From the NCBI RefSeq assembly GCF_001718195.1, contig NZ_MCNV01000029.1, positions 1 through 64,000 on the forward strand: a stretch of DNA of 64,000 nt, in the 5' to 3' direction. The translations under genes and the position numbers were made by a program. Shown piece by piece: positions 16,814 to 25,168 of this stretch (the first letter of the stretch is position 1; every line of letters starts with the position of its first letter). The stretch is from Paraburkholderia nodosa. Lineage in GTDB: Bacteria; Pseudomonadota; Gammaproteobacteria; Burkholderiales; Burkholderiaceae. The notes beneath the pieces are model-generated. The model was not told the DNA's origin, searched no databases, and saw only the letters and a program-made list of their open reading frames with translations.

Positions 16814-17005
16814 ATGGAAATCCGCGTCGCTTACGAACACAGCCTGGCGTCCGCGCCGGAAGAATTCATCGTTCTGGTGCCCTCGCAGCTCGTGACCGAT
16901 ATTCCCGCGAACGTGCCGCGCGCGCTGTTGCCGGAGTTCATCACCGGCCTGATCGTCGAACGCTCCCCGACAATCGGAAAGATTCGCAATCTCATGATTC
17001 TCTAG
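16814..17005 (+). CDS. Hypothetical small protein, 63 residues
   Basis: The product MEIRVAYEHSLASAPEEFIV then LVPSQLVTDIPANVPRALLP is soluble and has no motif I recognise. The codon use fits the replicon, but the ribosome binding site is poor (an A-rich run). A real gene is possible, not certain. Confidence 0.35.
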   Translation: MEIRVAYEHSLASAPEEFIVLVPSQLVTDIPANVPRALLPEFITGLIVERSPTIGKIRNLMIL

Positions 17006-17069
17006 CAGATGGTGATCCCGCGGTGACACCTGCCTGACGAACGGCGTTGTTGCGCGGCCTCGAAAAAAC

Positions 17070-17414
17070 TCAGAAAAGGCTTGGTTGCCTGATATCGCGC
17101 GCTGGAGGCAGTGACGGTTTCTGGCGTCTTGCGCCTGCGCGTCGGCGAGCGAGACGACGTACGTGGGCAACCAGAACGAAATGCGCGTCCGCAAAGCTGA
17201 GCGTGAGCCTGAACTGCGTCAGCCCATCCGGTCCGATACCGGGCTGCGCCCGCAGCGAAGCATGCATGTCGAGCCGACGAGCACGGTCCACGAGCTGTGC
17301 ACGGCTCATACCCGGCCACGCGAGCGAGATCAGCCGACTGACCACCGAAGGAATCGACTCCGGTGGACAATCAGCCGGCAACGCTAGAGAAACAAGCTCG
17401 AAACGGTGTGCCAT
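17070..17414 (-). CDS. Hypothetical protein, 114 residues
   Basis: I do not recognise this protein. It has an amphipathic N-terminal half (MAHRFELVSLALPADCPPES) and a basic, arginine-rich C-terminal third (VAHVRRLARRRAGARRQ) that might contact nucleic acid. There is no clear ribosome binding site upstream of the ATG at 17414. It lies between H-NS-type genes in a variable region. Confidence 0.4.
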   Translation of the reverse strand: MAHRFELVSLALPADCPPESIPSVVSRLISLAWPGMSRAQLVDRARRLDMHASLRAQPGIGPDGLTQFRLTLSFADAHFVLVAHVRRLARRRAGARRQKPSLPPARDIRQPSLF

Positions 17415-17583
17415 CGGGTTGAAGGCGTACGGTTCTGTGTCCGTGCTTCCTCATGTACATACGTGGCGTCGCCCAGACGGAGGCGATGCACAAGGGGTCC
17501 TGAGTGATCAGTCGTAGCGGGACGCCAAAGCACTGCGTTCGGCATCTTGCTCCGCCAGCTACGACTGGATCGCCCGTTCCCCG

Positions 17584-18201
17584 TTACGCCGCGGCGACTT
17601 CAGGCGTCGCTGTAGTCTCAACTGCGGCCGGTGCCTTTTTGGCTGCAACCTTGCGCGGCGCCGAAGCCTTTTTCGCGGGTGCTGCAGCCTTGCGTCCACG
17701 CACACCCTTTGCGGGAACAGCCGCTGCCCGGCCAGCCTTTTTCGTCGCGACCGTCGTCTTCGCTGCCTTTTTAGCCACGACACGTTTCGCGGCAACTTTC
17801 TTCGCAGGAGCAGCCTTCTTCGCGGGAGCAGCCTTGACGCCGGCGACCTTTGCCGTTGCACCGGCTTCGATCAGGAATTTCGAACGATCCTTGACATCGC
17901 GAATCCAGAGCGGTGCAAGTCCTCGGCCCGACCAGGTCGCGCCCGTTTTCGGATCCGCGTATTTCGGCGCAACGTGATGCACGGCCGCCCGCGGGGATTT
18001 TGCTGCTGCCTTCGCACCCGTAGCCGGCTTGCGACCGCGCCGTTTAGCGACAAAGCCTTCAATATCGGCAACAGTCAGTCCGTGCTTGTGCATCAGTTCA
18101 CGGATTTTGGTCAGGCCCACCGACGACTGCTTTTCGGCAATCGCTACTGCCTGCTTCTGGAGTTTTGCAATTTTCGAGTTGATTGCGTCCAAGGTAACCA
18201 T
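17584..18201 (-). CDS. H-NS family protein with histone H1-like Lys/Ala tail
   Basis: A 205-residue protein in two parts. Residues 1-100 are an H-NS homologue: coiled coil (MVTLDAINSKIAKLQKQ), linker KRRGRKP, and the DNA-binding motif GATWSGRGLAPLWIRDVKD. Residues 100-205 are a low-complexity basic tail of AAPAKK and AAKK-type repeats, as in eukaryotic H1 and the bacterial histone-like tails seen in Burkholderiales. The tail should bind DNA without sequence preference and compact it. This is the third H-NS-type gene in the window. The start ATG 18201 is set by the conserved N-terminus; GGGAGGAAT precedes it. Confidence 0.9.
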   Translation of the reverse strand: MVTLDAINSKIAKLQKQAVAIAEKQSSVGLTKIRELMHKHGLTVADIEGFVAKRRGRKPATGAKAAAKSPRAAVHHVAPKYADPKTGATWSGRGLAPLWIRDVKDRSKFLIEAGATAKVAGVKAAPAKKAAPAKKVAAKRVVAKKAAKTTVATKKAGRAAAVPAKGVRGRKAAAPAKKASAPRKVAAKKAPAAVETTATPEVAAA

Positions 18202-18802
18202 GTCTATTCCTCCCTGTGGGGTTTACCGTCCATGCGATCCTGGAACTTCCCTGGCTTATTTCCCAGGCACTTCGAAGTTCGGTCTGCCCGTCAGAATTGA
18301 CGCCATCGTCGCGGTCGTGATTATGACTTCATCAGTACGCTCGTGCAAATTTATCGCACGGTGCGCAGCGATTTAAATTGTCACTGGAGATTAAAATTGA
18401 GCTGCGTCCGGTGTTGCCGGCGGGTACTACAACGCTCCTTTTCCGTTCGAATGCTACCTTGCAGCAAAACACTCAATTCTCAATTGTCCAGACATGTACG
18501 CACGAATCATCGATCCTGTGAGCGAAGCTCCTCTTCTTTCCACAGGATGAATCGTTCACGCTACAAAAGATGACGTAAGGTGCGCAAGCAAACCTGGCGT
18601 CGCTTGCGGATTGATTTATACTGGGTTCACACCTGTCGCCAGTCGCGACACCTGCCGTGTGCCGTTCCCAGCAAAACGATTAAAAGTGCTCCACCCTCTT
18701 CGCGCCTGCAGCATGGGCAGCGTTGGGTCGCGTGGTATCCTGGCGGCACGCGATTTGCAATTACCTGCTCAACAACAGATTGTTGCGCGGAGAGTACACC
18801 GA
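18202..18802. other. Gene-free stretch between H-NS-type genes
   Basis: About 600 bases, with lower GC in places (18340-18560). It should include the promoter of the minus-strand H-NS gene and perhaps that of the plus-strand gene at 18803. I see no supported gene or repeat in it. Confidence 0.4.
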
Positions 18803-19141
18803 ATGGATGAAAGAAAGCGCGAAAGCATCGTTGCCTATCTACGGCGGCGGATGGCTGAATTTGGAATCAAACCGGAAGACATCGCCACGTCAATTGCGGC
18901 AGATCAGGAGCGGTTGCGGGCAGTGCGTTTCCGCGACGCCTCTGGCAATTCATGGGACGGCAAAGGCGCTCCGCCACAATGGGTGGTCCAGGCGACCAGC
19001 GCCGGACAGTCTCTTGAGCATTTTGCAATTGATTCGGCATCGACCCAGGAACCTGGCAAACGCGCCGGTGCCGACTGGCGCAACGACCCGTTTGCCGGCA
19101 CCAGACTGGCGAAAATCAAAACAGAGGGCGTTGGCGCCTGA
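18803..19141 (+). CDS. H-NS-like DNA-binding protein, short form
   Basis: A 112-residue protein. Residues 1-30 are a short helical N-terminus (MDERKRESIVAYLRRRMAEFG), and residues 43-75 carry an H-NS-type DNA-binding motif in a variant form (FRDASGNSWDGKGAPPQWV). The tail (DWRNDPFAGTRLAKIK) is not typical of H-NS. The coiled coil is much shorter than in the classical proteins here, so it may act as a modulator rather than a full silencer. The ATG at 18803 is chosen because upstream residues look non-coding. Confidence 0.7.
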   Translation: MDERKRESIVAYLRRRMAEFGIKPEDIATSIAADQERLRAVRFRDASGNSWDGKGAPPQWVVQATSAGQSLEHFAIDSASTQEPGKRAGADWRNDPFAGTRLAKIKTEGVGA

Positions 19142-19337
19142 GAGCTGGACCGGAACCAGCTAGAATCCAGCGTCAGGAATCACCCTCGTTGCCCCATCGG
19201 TTCGGACGTTTACGCGATTTCATTCCTGGCAGATGAGGGGCGCAAATACTGTTACAGGGTGAAAGGCTGCGCCCCATTTCTGGACGCAAGAAGTTGGAAT
19301 TCCGGAGTCCGACCAAGTTAAGGGCAACGATTGAATC

Positions 19338-19739
19338 ATGAAAACATCAGGAAAGCCTTGCGCATCATGTCCCTGGCGTCGCGCTGCGGGTGCAGGAGAT
19401 ATTCCAAACTTCGATCTCGCTCTGGCAGAGAAGCTGGCCGATACGTGCCCTGATGACCGCGGCATGGGGCCCGATTTTGGAGCCAGCATGTTTGCGTGCC
19501 ATCAATCCAGGGAAGGAGAGGAATTCGCGTGCGCGGGATGGTTGGCGAAAGTCGGACACCACCATCCCGCAGTGCGCCTGGCAGTGGTCTCTGGTCGACT
19601 TGATTCAGCGGCACTGGAGCCTGGCGTAGACTGGCCAGAACTGCATGACAGCTATCGGGAAGTGCTGGACAAGCTGCGTGCAACGTCGAATTCTGGAGAC
19701 GAGGCCAAAGGAGATGAGTCTGCAGTGAAAATCGGGTGA
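19338..19739 (+). CDS. DUF6283 family protein
   Basis: A 133-residue protein beginning MKTSGKPCASCPWRRAAGAG. The Cys-x-x-Cys-Pro-Trp-Arg motif, followed by DIPNF and a later CHQSREGEEFACAGWL, is the pattern of DUF6283, a family common in phages and plasmids of actinobacteria and proteobacteria. The four cysteines suggest a metal or iron-sulfur site; the role is unknown. It stands alone, pointing toward the RES toxin gene. Confidence 0.7.
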   Translation: MKTSGKPCASCPWRRAAGAGDIPNFDLALAEKLADTCPDDRGMGPDFGASMFACHQSREGEEFACAGWLAKVGHHHPAVRLAVVSGRLDSAALEPGVDWPELHDSYREVLDKLRATSNSGDEAKGDESAVKIG

Positions 19740-19811
19740 TCCAACCGCCTGCCCCGGTGATGAACATCATCTTGCCCGCTACGCGAATGGGCTCCAGTAA
19801 GTCGGCCACGC

Positions 19812-20279
19812 TTACGTATCACCCAGGATAGCCCGAATTCTCTGATCGTATGGCACTTTCAGCACTTCCGCGACAATCGCCGAGCCTGCTCCGGGCTGGG
19901 CGGGATTAAACAGATAGTTGTACGAATGAGGGAGGATGGCGCTTGGCATCTTAAGGAGCAGTTCCTGCCCGGCTGCCAGCCATTCGCTACCGGCGGCCTG
20001 CGTCCAGTCCGCGTTCTCACGCCAGTCATCCGGGATAACGTTTGCCGTGAGTTCCGCGATCGCGGCGCCCTCCGCAATTTCCACGCGAAGCAGTTGATAG
20101 TTATCAGGCAACGCCTGCGGAGACCCGAATTCGTGGTGCACCATGGTCTCAAGCAGCGCAAGCGCGGGATTTTCCGCCAGATAGACGACGGGTTGCCCCT
20201 GGTAATGCCACCGGCCAGACGCCCTCAACCCGCCTATGCCGCGAAGGTCCGCGTAATTACTGATCCTCCAGAATTCCAT
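19812..20279 (-). CDS. RES-domain NAD+-degrading toxin
   Basis: A 155-residue RES-family protein. The order ADLRGIGGLRASGRWHYQGQ, VVYLAENPALALLETMVHHE and, near the end, SYNYLFNPAQPGA matches the family, in which the arginines and a glutamate of the second motif line an NAD+-binding pocket. Known members deplete NAD+ and arrest growth. The start ATG 20279 overlaps the TGA of the antitoxin gene by one base, so the two are translated together. No truncation is apparent. Confidence 0.9.
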   Translation of the reverse strand: MEFWRISNYADLRGIGGLRASGRWHYQGQPVVYLAENPALALLETMVHHEFGSPQALPDNYQLLRVEIAEGAAIAELTANVIPDDWRENADWTQAAGSEWLAAGQELLLKMPSAILPHSYNYLFNPAQPGAGSAIVAEVLKVPYDQRIRAILGDT

Positions 20280-20734
20280 CAGGCGAAGTATCCCTCGTCG
20301 ATCTGAACCAGTGCATCCTCGACAAGCCGTGCACCGTGTTCAGTTGCGGCCATCTCAAGCGGCGTTTTCCCGGCGAATCGATCTTTGCTGCCGCGAAGCC
20401 AGTTCATGGCTTTTTCCGGATTTCCAAAGACCGTCTCCGCCTGTGCAACGATCCTTGCAAGGCGGATGGCCTTGTCCGACTCGTCAGTCGAGAGCCGCTC
20501 ACCATTCTGGCGACGATGTGAGAGCGTTCGACGCGGAATGATGAAGAGCAGCTCTTCAGCCTTGAGGCCGTGCTCGCCCAGGCGGTCGAGCACCTCTACG
20601 CCGACGCGCTCGGTCGCGAGCGCAGCAAGGTCATTCCCGGACCGGATGTGCGCCTGGAGCAGGTTTCCCAGCAGCGAAAACTCGGTATGTCGCGGGTTGC
20701 CCCGTCCAGTGGGACGATATTCAACGGTAGCCAT
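20279..20734 (-). CDS. Xre/MbcA/ParS-type antitoxin (DUF2384)
   Basis: A 151-residue antitoxin of the Xre-RES type. The N-terminal part carries the helix-turn-helix (GVEVLDRLGEHGLKAEELLFIIPRRTLSHRR), and the C-terminal part is the DUF2384 domain (AETVFGNPEKAMNWLRGSK ... GKTPLEMAATEHGARLV). The last residues normally plug the toxin active site. The ATG at 20734 has GGAGGGTCC upstream; an earlier in-frame start at 20758 lies inside the operator palindrome and is less likely. The 11-bp-armed palindrome at 20746-20776 should be the site of autorepression. Confidence 0.9.
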   Translation of the reverse strand: MATVEYRPTGRGNPRHTEFSLLGNLLQAHIRSGNDLAALATERVGVEVLDRLGEHGLKAEELLFIIPRRTLSHRRQNGERLSTDESDKAIRLARIVAQAETVFGNPEKAMNWLRGSKDRFAGKTPLEMAATEHGARLVEDALVQIDEGYFA

Positions 20735-20745
20735 GGACCCTCCAA

Positions 20746-20776
20746 GCAAAATGCCCAATCAATACGGGCATTTTGC
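20746..20776. promoter_or_regulatory. Operator palindrome of the Xre/RES operon
   Basis: GCAAAATGCCC (20746-20756) and GGGCATTTTGC (20766-20776) are inverted copies nine bases apart, directly upstream of the antitoxin ribosome binding site. Confidence 0.65.
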
Positions 20777-20919
20777 CACAGATTGAGCTTGCCTGTTGTG
20801 CAGTCTGCGCGGCACCGATCGCGGGCGACCGCTGACTTACGGCAAATCCGCTCTCCGCAGCCCGGCACAGCCGACCGGCGCCTCCGACGTGACTTTCCAG
20901 GATAGAGCAGCTACGATAG

Positions 20920-20935
20920 CTGTATATTTATACAG
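20920..20935 (+). promoter_or_regulatory. LexA (SOS) box
   Basis: CTGTATATTTATACAG fits the CTG-N10-CAG consensus with the alternating A/T centre preferred by LexA. It stands 18 bases before the imuA-like start at 20953. Confidence 0.8.
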
Positions 20936-20952
20936 TATTTTATGGAGGCACC

Positions 20953-21114
20953 ATGGCGCTGTCACTACTGGACGTCGAGGCCAATCCATCCCGATCTGTT
21001 CCGGTCGAGCGCCCCGCCTGCCTGATCGGCATTCAAGCGTGCCGTCTACTGCCTGGCCACGACCCCATTGCCAGGACGCCGCTCGCGAGATATTCAGGAT
21101 ACCTTTTGATATGA
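20953..21114 (+). pseudogene. imuA: imuA 5' fragment, first copy
   Basis: Downstream of a LexA box and GGAGG, the frame starts MALSLLDVEANPSRSV. One frame over, the sequence reads IHPDLFRSSAPP, which matches the next part of ImuA as seen in the second copy (IHPDLWRAS in its repaired frame). The fragment thus has a frameshift after about 10 codons and is lost beyond about 21000; the open frame itself ends at 21114. ImuA is the RecA-like partner of ImuB and DnaE2 in SOS mutagenesis. No imuB or dnaE2 remains here. Confidence 0.65.
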
Positions 21115-21248
21115 GGCTTAGCGCACATGGATGCGTTGTACGACAATCTTCCCACCATGAAATGGGACGAACAGCACGCCGACCTGGACGATGGATATGA
21201 GGGAGCGCGACGAACTCCGTTTCAACCACAAGCCACTCCACAGCTTTC
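21115..21248. other. Remnant sequence between imuA fragment and brnA
   Basis: A short frame from ATG 21127 (MDALYDNLPTMKWDEQHADL) has some coding character but runs into the end of the minus-strand brnA gene. I take it as a remnant. Confidence 0.3.
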
Positions 21249-21551
21249 TTATGCTGCCTTGAGCGGGTGCTCTTTCAGGTAGGTTTTTAGCGCGTCATTC
21301 ATGCGCGTCTGCCAGCCTGCGCCGGTTGCACGAAACGCCTCCAGAACCTCTGCGTCATAGCGCATCGTGACCTGCTCTTTCGGATTCTCCTTCGGCGGGC
21401 GGCCCATGCGCTTTTGCATGACTTCAGCGAATGGACGCGCGCTGGCGAAATCCGCAGCCGTCCATTCCGGGTTGTCCGGATCGGACTCGATTCCGCGCTG
21501 GATTGCCGCTTCCTCTGCGGCGGTGTTGCGTGTCAGCTTAGCTTTGCTCAT
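21249..21551 (-). CDS. brnA: BrnA-type antitoxin
   Basis: A 100-residue protein. The N-terminal half (DPDNPEWTAADFASARPFAEV) binds the toxin in this family. The C-terminal part is the ribbon-helix-helix DNA-binding domain (KEQVTMRYDAEVLEAFRATG then GWQTRMNDALKTYLKEH). BrnA neutralises BrnT and represses the operon. The ATG at 21551 lies inside the last codons of brnT, a 14-base overlap usual for the pair. Confidence 0.9.
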   Translation of the reverse strand: MSKAKLTRNTAAEEAAIQRGIESDPDNPEWTAADFASARPFAEVMQKRMGRPPKENPKEQVTMRYDAEVLEAFRATGAGWQTRMNDALKTYLKEHPLKAA

Positions 21552-21804
21552 AAGCGTCAATCTCCGTGTTACTCGCCTTGCGCAGGCTGATGATGCGCAT
21601 GGTTTCGTCGCGGGGCGTGAAAACCACGCTATACAGCCTGCCCCCTAACAGGGCGATGCCCCTGTACCGATCCTCTCCGTACTCGTGCCGAATGTCCTGG
21701 ACCACCAGCATCCCATCCCAGTCGAGCCGCGCAGCCTCGGCGAGTGATACGCCGTGCTTTTCCTGGTTCGACGCGTCCTTCGCAAGGTCAAATGTGATTC
21801 GCAT
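21538..21804 (-). CDS. brnT: BrnT-type ribonuclease toxin
   Basis: An 88-residue toxin of the RelE-like BrnT family. Typical parts are FDLAKDASNQEKHGVSLAEA, then DIRHEYGEDRYRGIALLGGR with the catalytic-region arginine and tyrosine, and DETMRIISLRKASNTEIDAY at the end. BrnT cleaves RNA and slows growth. It is full length and precedes brnA in the same operon, between two imuA fragments. Confidence 0.9.
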   Translation of the reverse strand: MRITFDLAKDASNQEKHGVSLAEAARLDWDGMLVVQDIRHEYGEDRYRGIALLGGRLYSVVFTPRDETMRIISLRKASNTEIDAYEQS

Positions 21805-21963
21805 GCAACTTATTGTAGTGTCGAAAAATAGGAGCACGCAAGGACTTTCTGGAGTTACAGAAAGTGCGTCCTGGCGCAAGATCGCAGTTCAGCATGATTT
21901 GAATATAAAGCAGTCACGCACCGACTGACCGCGTGACTTTTGCGAGCAGACCCGACACGATTA

Positions 21964-21979
21964 CTGTATATATATACAG
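21964..21979 (+). promoter_or_regulatory. LexA (SOS) box, perfect
   Basis: CTGTATATATATACAG is the ideal LexA operator. It stands 18 bases before the second imuA-like start at 21998. Confidence 0.9.
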
Positions 21980-21997
21980 GCATTCTTTGGGGGCACC

Positions 21998-22125
21998 ATG
22001 GCGCTACCGCTACTGAACGTCGAGACGATACACCCGGATCTGTGTGGCGAGCCTCGCAACTGGCTTCGGCGCACGGCCGCACGGTGACGAGCGGACACGA
22101 GGCGCTCGACGCGGAGTTGCCGGTC
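21998..22125 (+). pseudogene. imuA: imuA 5' fragment, second copy, frameshifted
   Basis: The frame starts MALPLLNVETIHPDLC. If the doubled TG in CTGTGTGGCGAG is read as CTGTGGCGAG, it continues DLWRASQLASAHGRTVTSGH and EALDAELP, the N-terminal part of ImuA just before its nucleotide-binding region. So a 2-base duplication has shifted the frame, and the gene is cut off near 22125, ten bases from the end of the relaxase gene. The unrepaired frame stops after 29 residues. Confidence 0.75.
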
Positions 22126-22135
22126 CGATCGAGCA

Positions 22136-25100
22136 TCAGAGGGTTGGCTTACCGTCCTCGGAGGGCTTCGGCCAATCCTGTGCCGGTCGATCGGATTGCG
22201 CCTGTGGCAGTGGATCGGCGGGCGGACAGGCGCCAGACGTGCCGAGCGTGTCCTGCACCTGCTGGTCGACGCGAGCGTGGCGATACTGATCCATCGCCCG
22301 GTTCAGTTGCTCGTCGCTGAACTGCACGCGCAGCCCTGCGTCCACGGCCACCCTCGCGGCCGCCATCTGGTGCGCGTCGTCGCCAGTCAGTTCGAGCGTG
22401 CGGCCGAACTTGCCCTGCGCGAGCCGCAGCCCGGCTTCGATGGCGGACCGCTCCGCCTGCAGCACCTGAACGCTTGTGCCACGATCACGAACAATGTCGC
22501 GGCCGTCATGCCGGTAGGTAACGTCGCCACGTTCGTTGACCGACCAGGATAGGCCCGGCGAGCGGAAAATGATCGCATTGTATTCGTCCTGCGCGTGCTG
22601 CCGTGGCGTGTTCGGCCGGATCACGTTGAACGCCTCGCCGCCGATCTCGGCATCGACCTTGACCGCGCCCGATACACGCTCCGGGCCCGCAGTGCGTCGC
22701 AACTCCTCGAGCGCGCGCTCATCGCCCTCTTCCGCCCGCGTGCGCAGCCAGCCGGAAAAGCTCAGGCCGCCTGCGGCTCCGAATTTTTCCTTGAGTGCCG
22801 CCCGCTCGCGTGAGATCGACTCCCGCAGCGCGTCGTCGCGGCCCAGCTGCCCGGCGCGTGCGAGTGACGTCGCCGCTCGTCGACCAGCCGGTGTGAGCCG
22901 CACATCCTGCCGGATTTCCGCGCGCCTGGTGTCGAACGCTGCGCGGATCTCAGCGCGGCGCCACTGTTCATTTGCGCGCTGTGTGAGCCACGCGTCGCTA
23001 CGGGCCACGACATGCGCTTCGCACGCGACCGAGTATTCGCGCCAAAGTGCCGCGCGTGGCAGCTCGCGCGGAGCCGGAACCGGCTCACCGGCCTGCTGTC
23101 GCTCATACACTGCGCGTAGCAATGGTGCGGCTTCACGCCACGACAGATTCAGTTCTTTAGTCAGGAAGTCCGACACGTTGAGGTTGCGCGAGCCCGCGCG
23201 GATACGATCGGCGCCGTCGCGGCCCGTCGTGACCGCATATTTCGCGGGCCGCACGCCATGGGTGTGCGACAGTTCGGCAAGCAGGCGACTGGCATCGAGA
23301 CCCTGGCGAATCTCACGAAACTCAGTGTGCTGACTACCTGATTCATCGCGCTGCCGAAGCTCGCGCGCGAGTTGCGAGACCACGTTGTCCGAGACGCGGC
23401 CCGTGTGTCGCGGTGTGGCATACGTGGCGTCGTCGGCGCGAGAGCGGCGCGACCGGTACGCTGGAGCATCAACCGCGAATGCGTCCGGCGTCCGCAGGAT
23501 TCGCCGGCTTGCCTCGAACTCGAATGACGCGTCGATCGAGTCGAACCGGTCTGGAAACGCGTCTCGCCGGTTGCCGGAAAACCAGCCTGGCGGCGACGTG
23601 CCGGATGGTGTCCATGCCGGATGCGACCGCATCATTGGCAGGCTGTCGAACGGATCGCCGAACGCATAGTGCCTCTCAAGCGCACGGTGGTACGCGTCCA
23701 GCCCGTCGACTGGGGGGGCTGCGTGCCCTACTCGTTGCGCTGCAGGCTCTCCATCGCGATCTGCAGCCCGTCGCAGGCCGTGCGCGGATACGGCGCCGTC
23801 TGGCTCCAGCTGGTGAAACGCATGATGCGGCAATAGCACTGCAGATCGATGTCTGATGCCGTCCACAGGGCGGCCGGGCACGTTTCGCACAGAGTTGAAG
23901 GGTTCGGGCGCCGGGTACGCCCCACCTGGGATAAGGTCAAACTCGGCATCGAGCCCGCCGTATCCATCGTCGAAGGGTTCGGACGTGTCGTGTTCTGATT
24001 CGCGCGCGCCTGGCCCGTCGACGACGTCGGGCGGCTGGGCGCCGAATTCAAATGCGCGTCCGCTTCGTTGAAGGTGTCCTGCGAAGCCGGGTAGGGAGTC
24101 GTCTGCTCGTTCATGATGTACCTTCAGATGTTGTGCGTAGAAGCCGCGTTCGAGATCTGCAAGCATCAGTTCGCGGTCGTGGGGCGAGGATTCCTGGTAA
24201 CGCTGGTACTGACGGCTACCGCTGTTGAGATACTTCACTTCGCGCGCGCGGGTGGTGTACCACTCATCGAGCACTGTCGCTATATGCGCTGGTGTGCGTC
24301 TGGGCGCAACGCCAGCCTCATAACAGTCGGCCGCATCTGCCGACAGCGCCTGCAGCTTTTCGGCGGTCGGCAGTGCGATGAATTCAGGCGTGAATACGTA
24401 TTCCTTGAGGTTCACGCCCTTGTCGGCGCCAGCCGGCTTCACATTCAGGTAGGCGCTGTCGAGACCGGTATTGCGCATGCGCACGGCACCGTGCTCGTGC
24501 AGCAGCGCCATGAAATCCGCATGGGTCTCGATCTGGCGATCCAGCACCGCGTCGAGAATCTGTTCCTTCAGCTCGCGACTGTTGGAACGGAACAGGTCGC
24601 CACGGTAGCGGCTGATCATTTCCGATGCGTCGGTCAGCAGCGTGCGCCGGTTGTCTTTCGGACTCGCAAGGCCATACCGCGCGTTGACATGCTCCTGGAA
24701 CGCGTCGATGAAGCTCAGGTTGGAGCGCACGTAGCCGAGCGGTTCCAGGTGCCTTTCAGCCAGCAGGTTCCAGCGCGGAATGACGATATGGATGTGTGGC
24801 TTGCGCTCAACCAGTTCGCCAGTCCGCTGGTCCACATAGCTCTTGATCCGGGGCAGGTGTGCCTCGGCATAGAAGCTGTATTCGTCCGGGCGGTAGGCGT
24901 GCAGCGCGAACGCCTCGAACTCCCGCACGATCTGAAACATCGTTTCCCGAGTGACGTGATCCTCCTTGAAGGAGAGCGTGATGGACAGGTAACGTTCGAC
25001 ACCGGGTGCGGCACTGATCGACTGGATCACTGCGTCGGTCAGGTCGAGATCACCGGCGAGCACCACACGTTCGTCAAGGTCATCGCGATCCAGGTCGCGG

Positions 25101-25168
25101 CCAACCTTGCGGCCTTCCTCGAGGTACTGCTTCACGCCGTCGTGACGGCCGTCCACTCTAATCAACAC
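22136..25168 (-). CDS. Relaxase (mobilization nuclease) with C-terminal LPD7 domain
   Basis: A 1010-residue conjugative relaxase. The N-terminal 250 residues form the nicking domain: FYAEAHLPRI (His about 104) and KPHIHIVIPRWNLL (His 125 and 127) give the three-histidine metal site. A tyrosine in the first 100 residues should attack the DNA, but which one is not certain. The middle is low-complexity. Near the end, VRDRGTSVQVLQAERSAIEAGLRLAQ with ELTGDDAHQMAAARVAVDAG matches the LPD7 domain found in large plasmid and ICE proteins. It cuts oriT and pilots the strand through VirD4. Its start overlaps the end of the MobC-like gene by 11 bases. It is the last gene of the transfer operon. Confidence 0.88.
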   Translation of the reverse strand: MLIRVDGRHDGVKQYLEEGRKVGRDLDRDDLDERVVLAGDLDLTDAVIQSISAAPGVERYLSITLSFKEDHVTRETMFQIVREFEAFALHAYRPDEYSFYAEAHLPRIKSYVDQRTGELVERKPHIHIVIPRWNLLAERHLEPLGYVRSNLSFIDAFQEHVNARYGLASPKDNRRTLLTDASEMISRYRGDLFRSNSRELKEQILDAVLDRQIETHADFMALLHEHGAVRMRNTGLDSAYLNVKPAGADKGVNLKEYVFTPEFIALPTAEKLQALSADAADCYEAGVAPRRTPAHIATVLDEWYTTRAREVKYLNSGSRQYQRYQESSPHDRELMLADLERGFYAQHLKVHHERADDSLPGFAGHLQRSGRAFEFGAQPPDVVDGPGARESEHDTSEPFDDGYGGLDAEFDLIPGGAYPAPEPFNSVRNVPGRPVDGIRHRSAVLLPHHAFHQLEPDGAVSAHGLRRAADRDGEPAAQRVGHAAPPVDGLDAYHRALERHYAFGDPFDSLPMMRSHPAWTPSGTSPPGWFSGNRRDAFPDRFDSIDASFEFEASRRILRTPDAFAVDAPAYRSRRSRADDATYATPRHTGRVSDNVVSQLARELRQRDESGSQHTEFREIRQGLDASRLLAELSHTHGVRPAKYAVTTGRDGADRIRAGSRNLNVSDFLTKELNLSWREAAPLLRAVYERQQAGEPVPAPRELPRAALWREYSVACEAHVVARSDAWLTQRANEQWRRAEIRAAFDTRRAEIRQDVRLTPAGRRAATSLARAGQLGRDDALRESISRERAALKEKFGAAGGLSFSGWLRTRAEEGDERALEELRRTAGPERVSGAVKVDAEIGGEAFNVIRPNTPRQHAQDEYNAIIFRSPGLSWSVNERGDVTYRHDGRDIVRDRGTSVQVLQAERSAIEAGLRLAQGKFGRTLELTGDDAHQMAAARVAVDAGLRVQFSDEQLNRAMDQYRHARVDQQVQDTLGTSGACPPADPLPQAQSDRPAQDWPKPSEDGKPTL

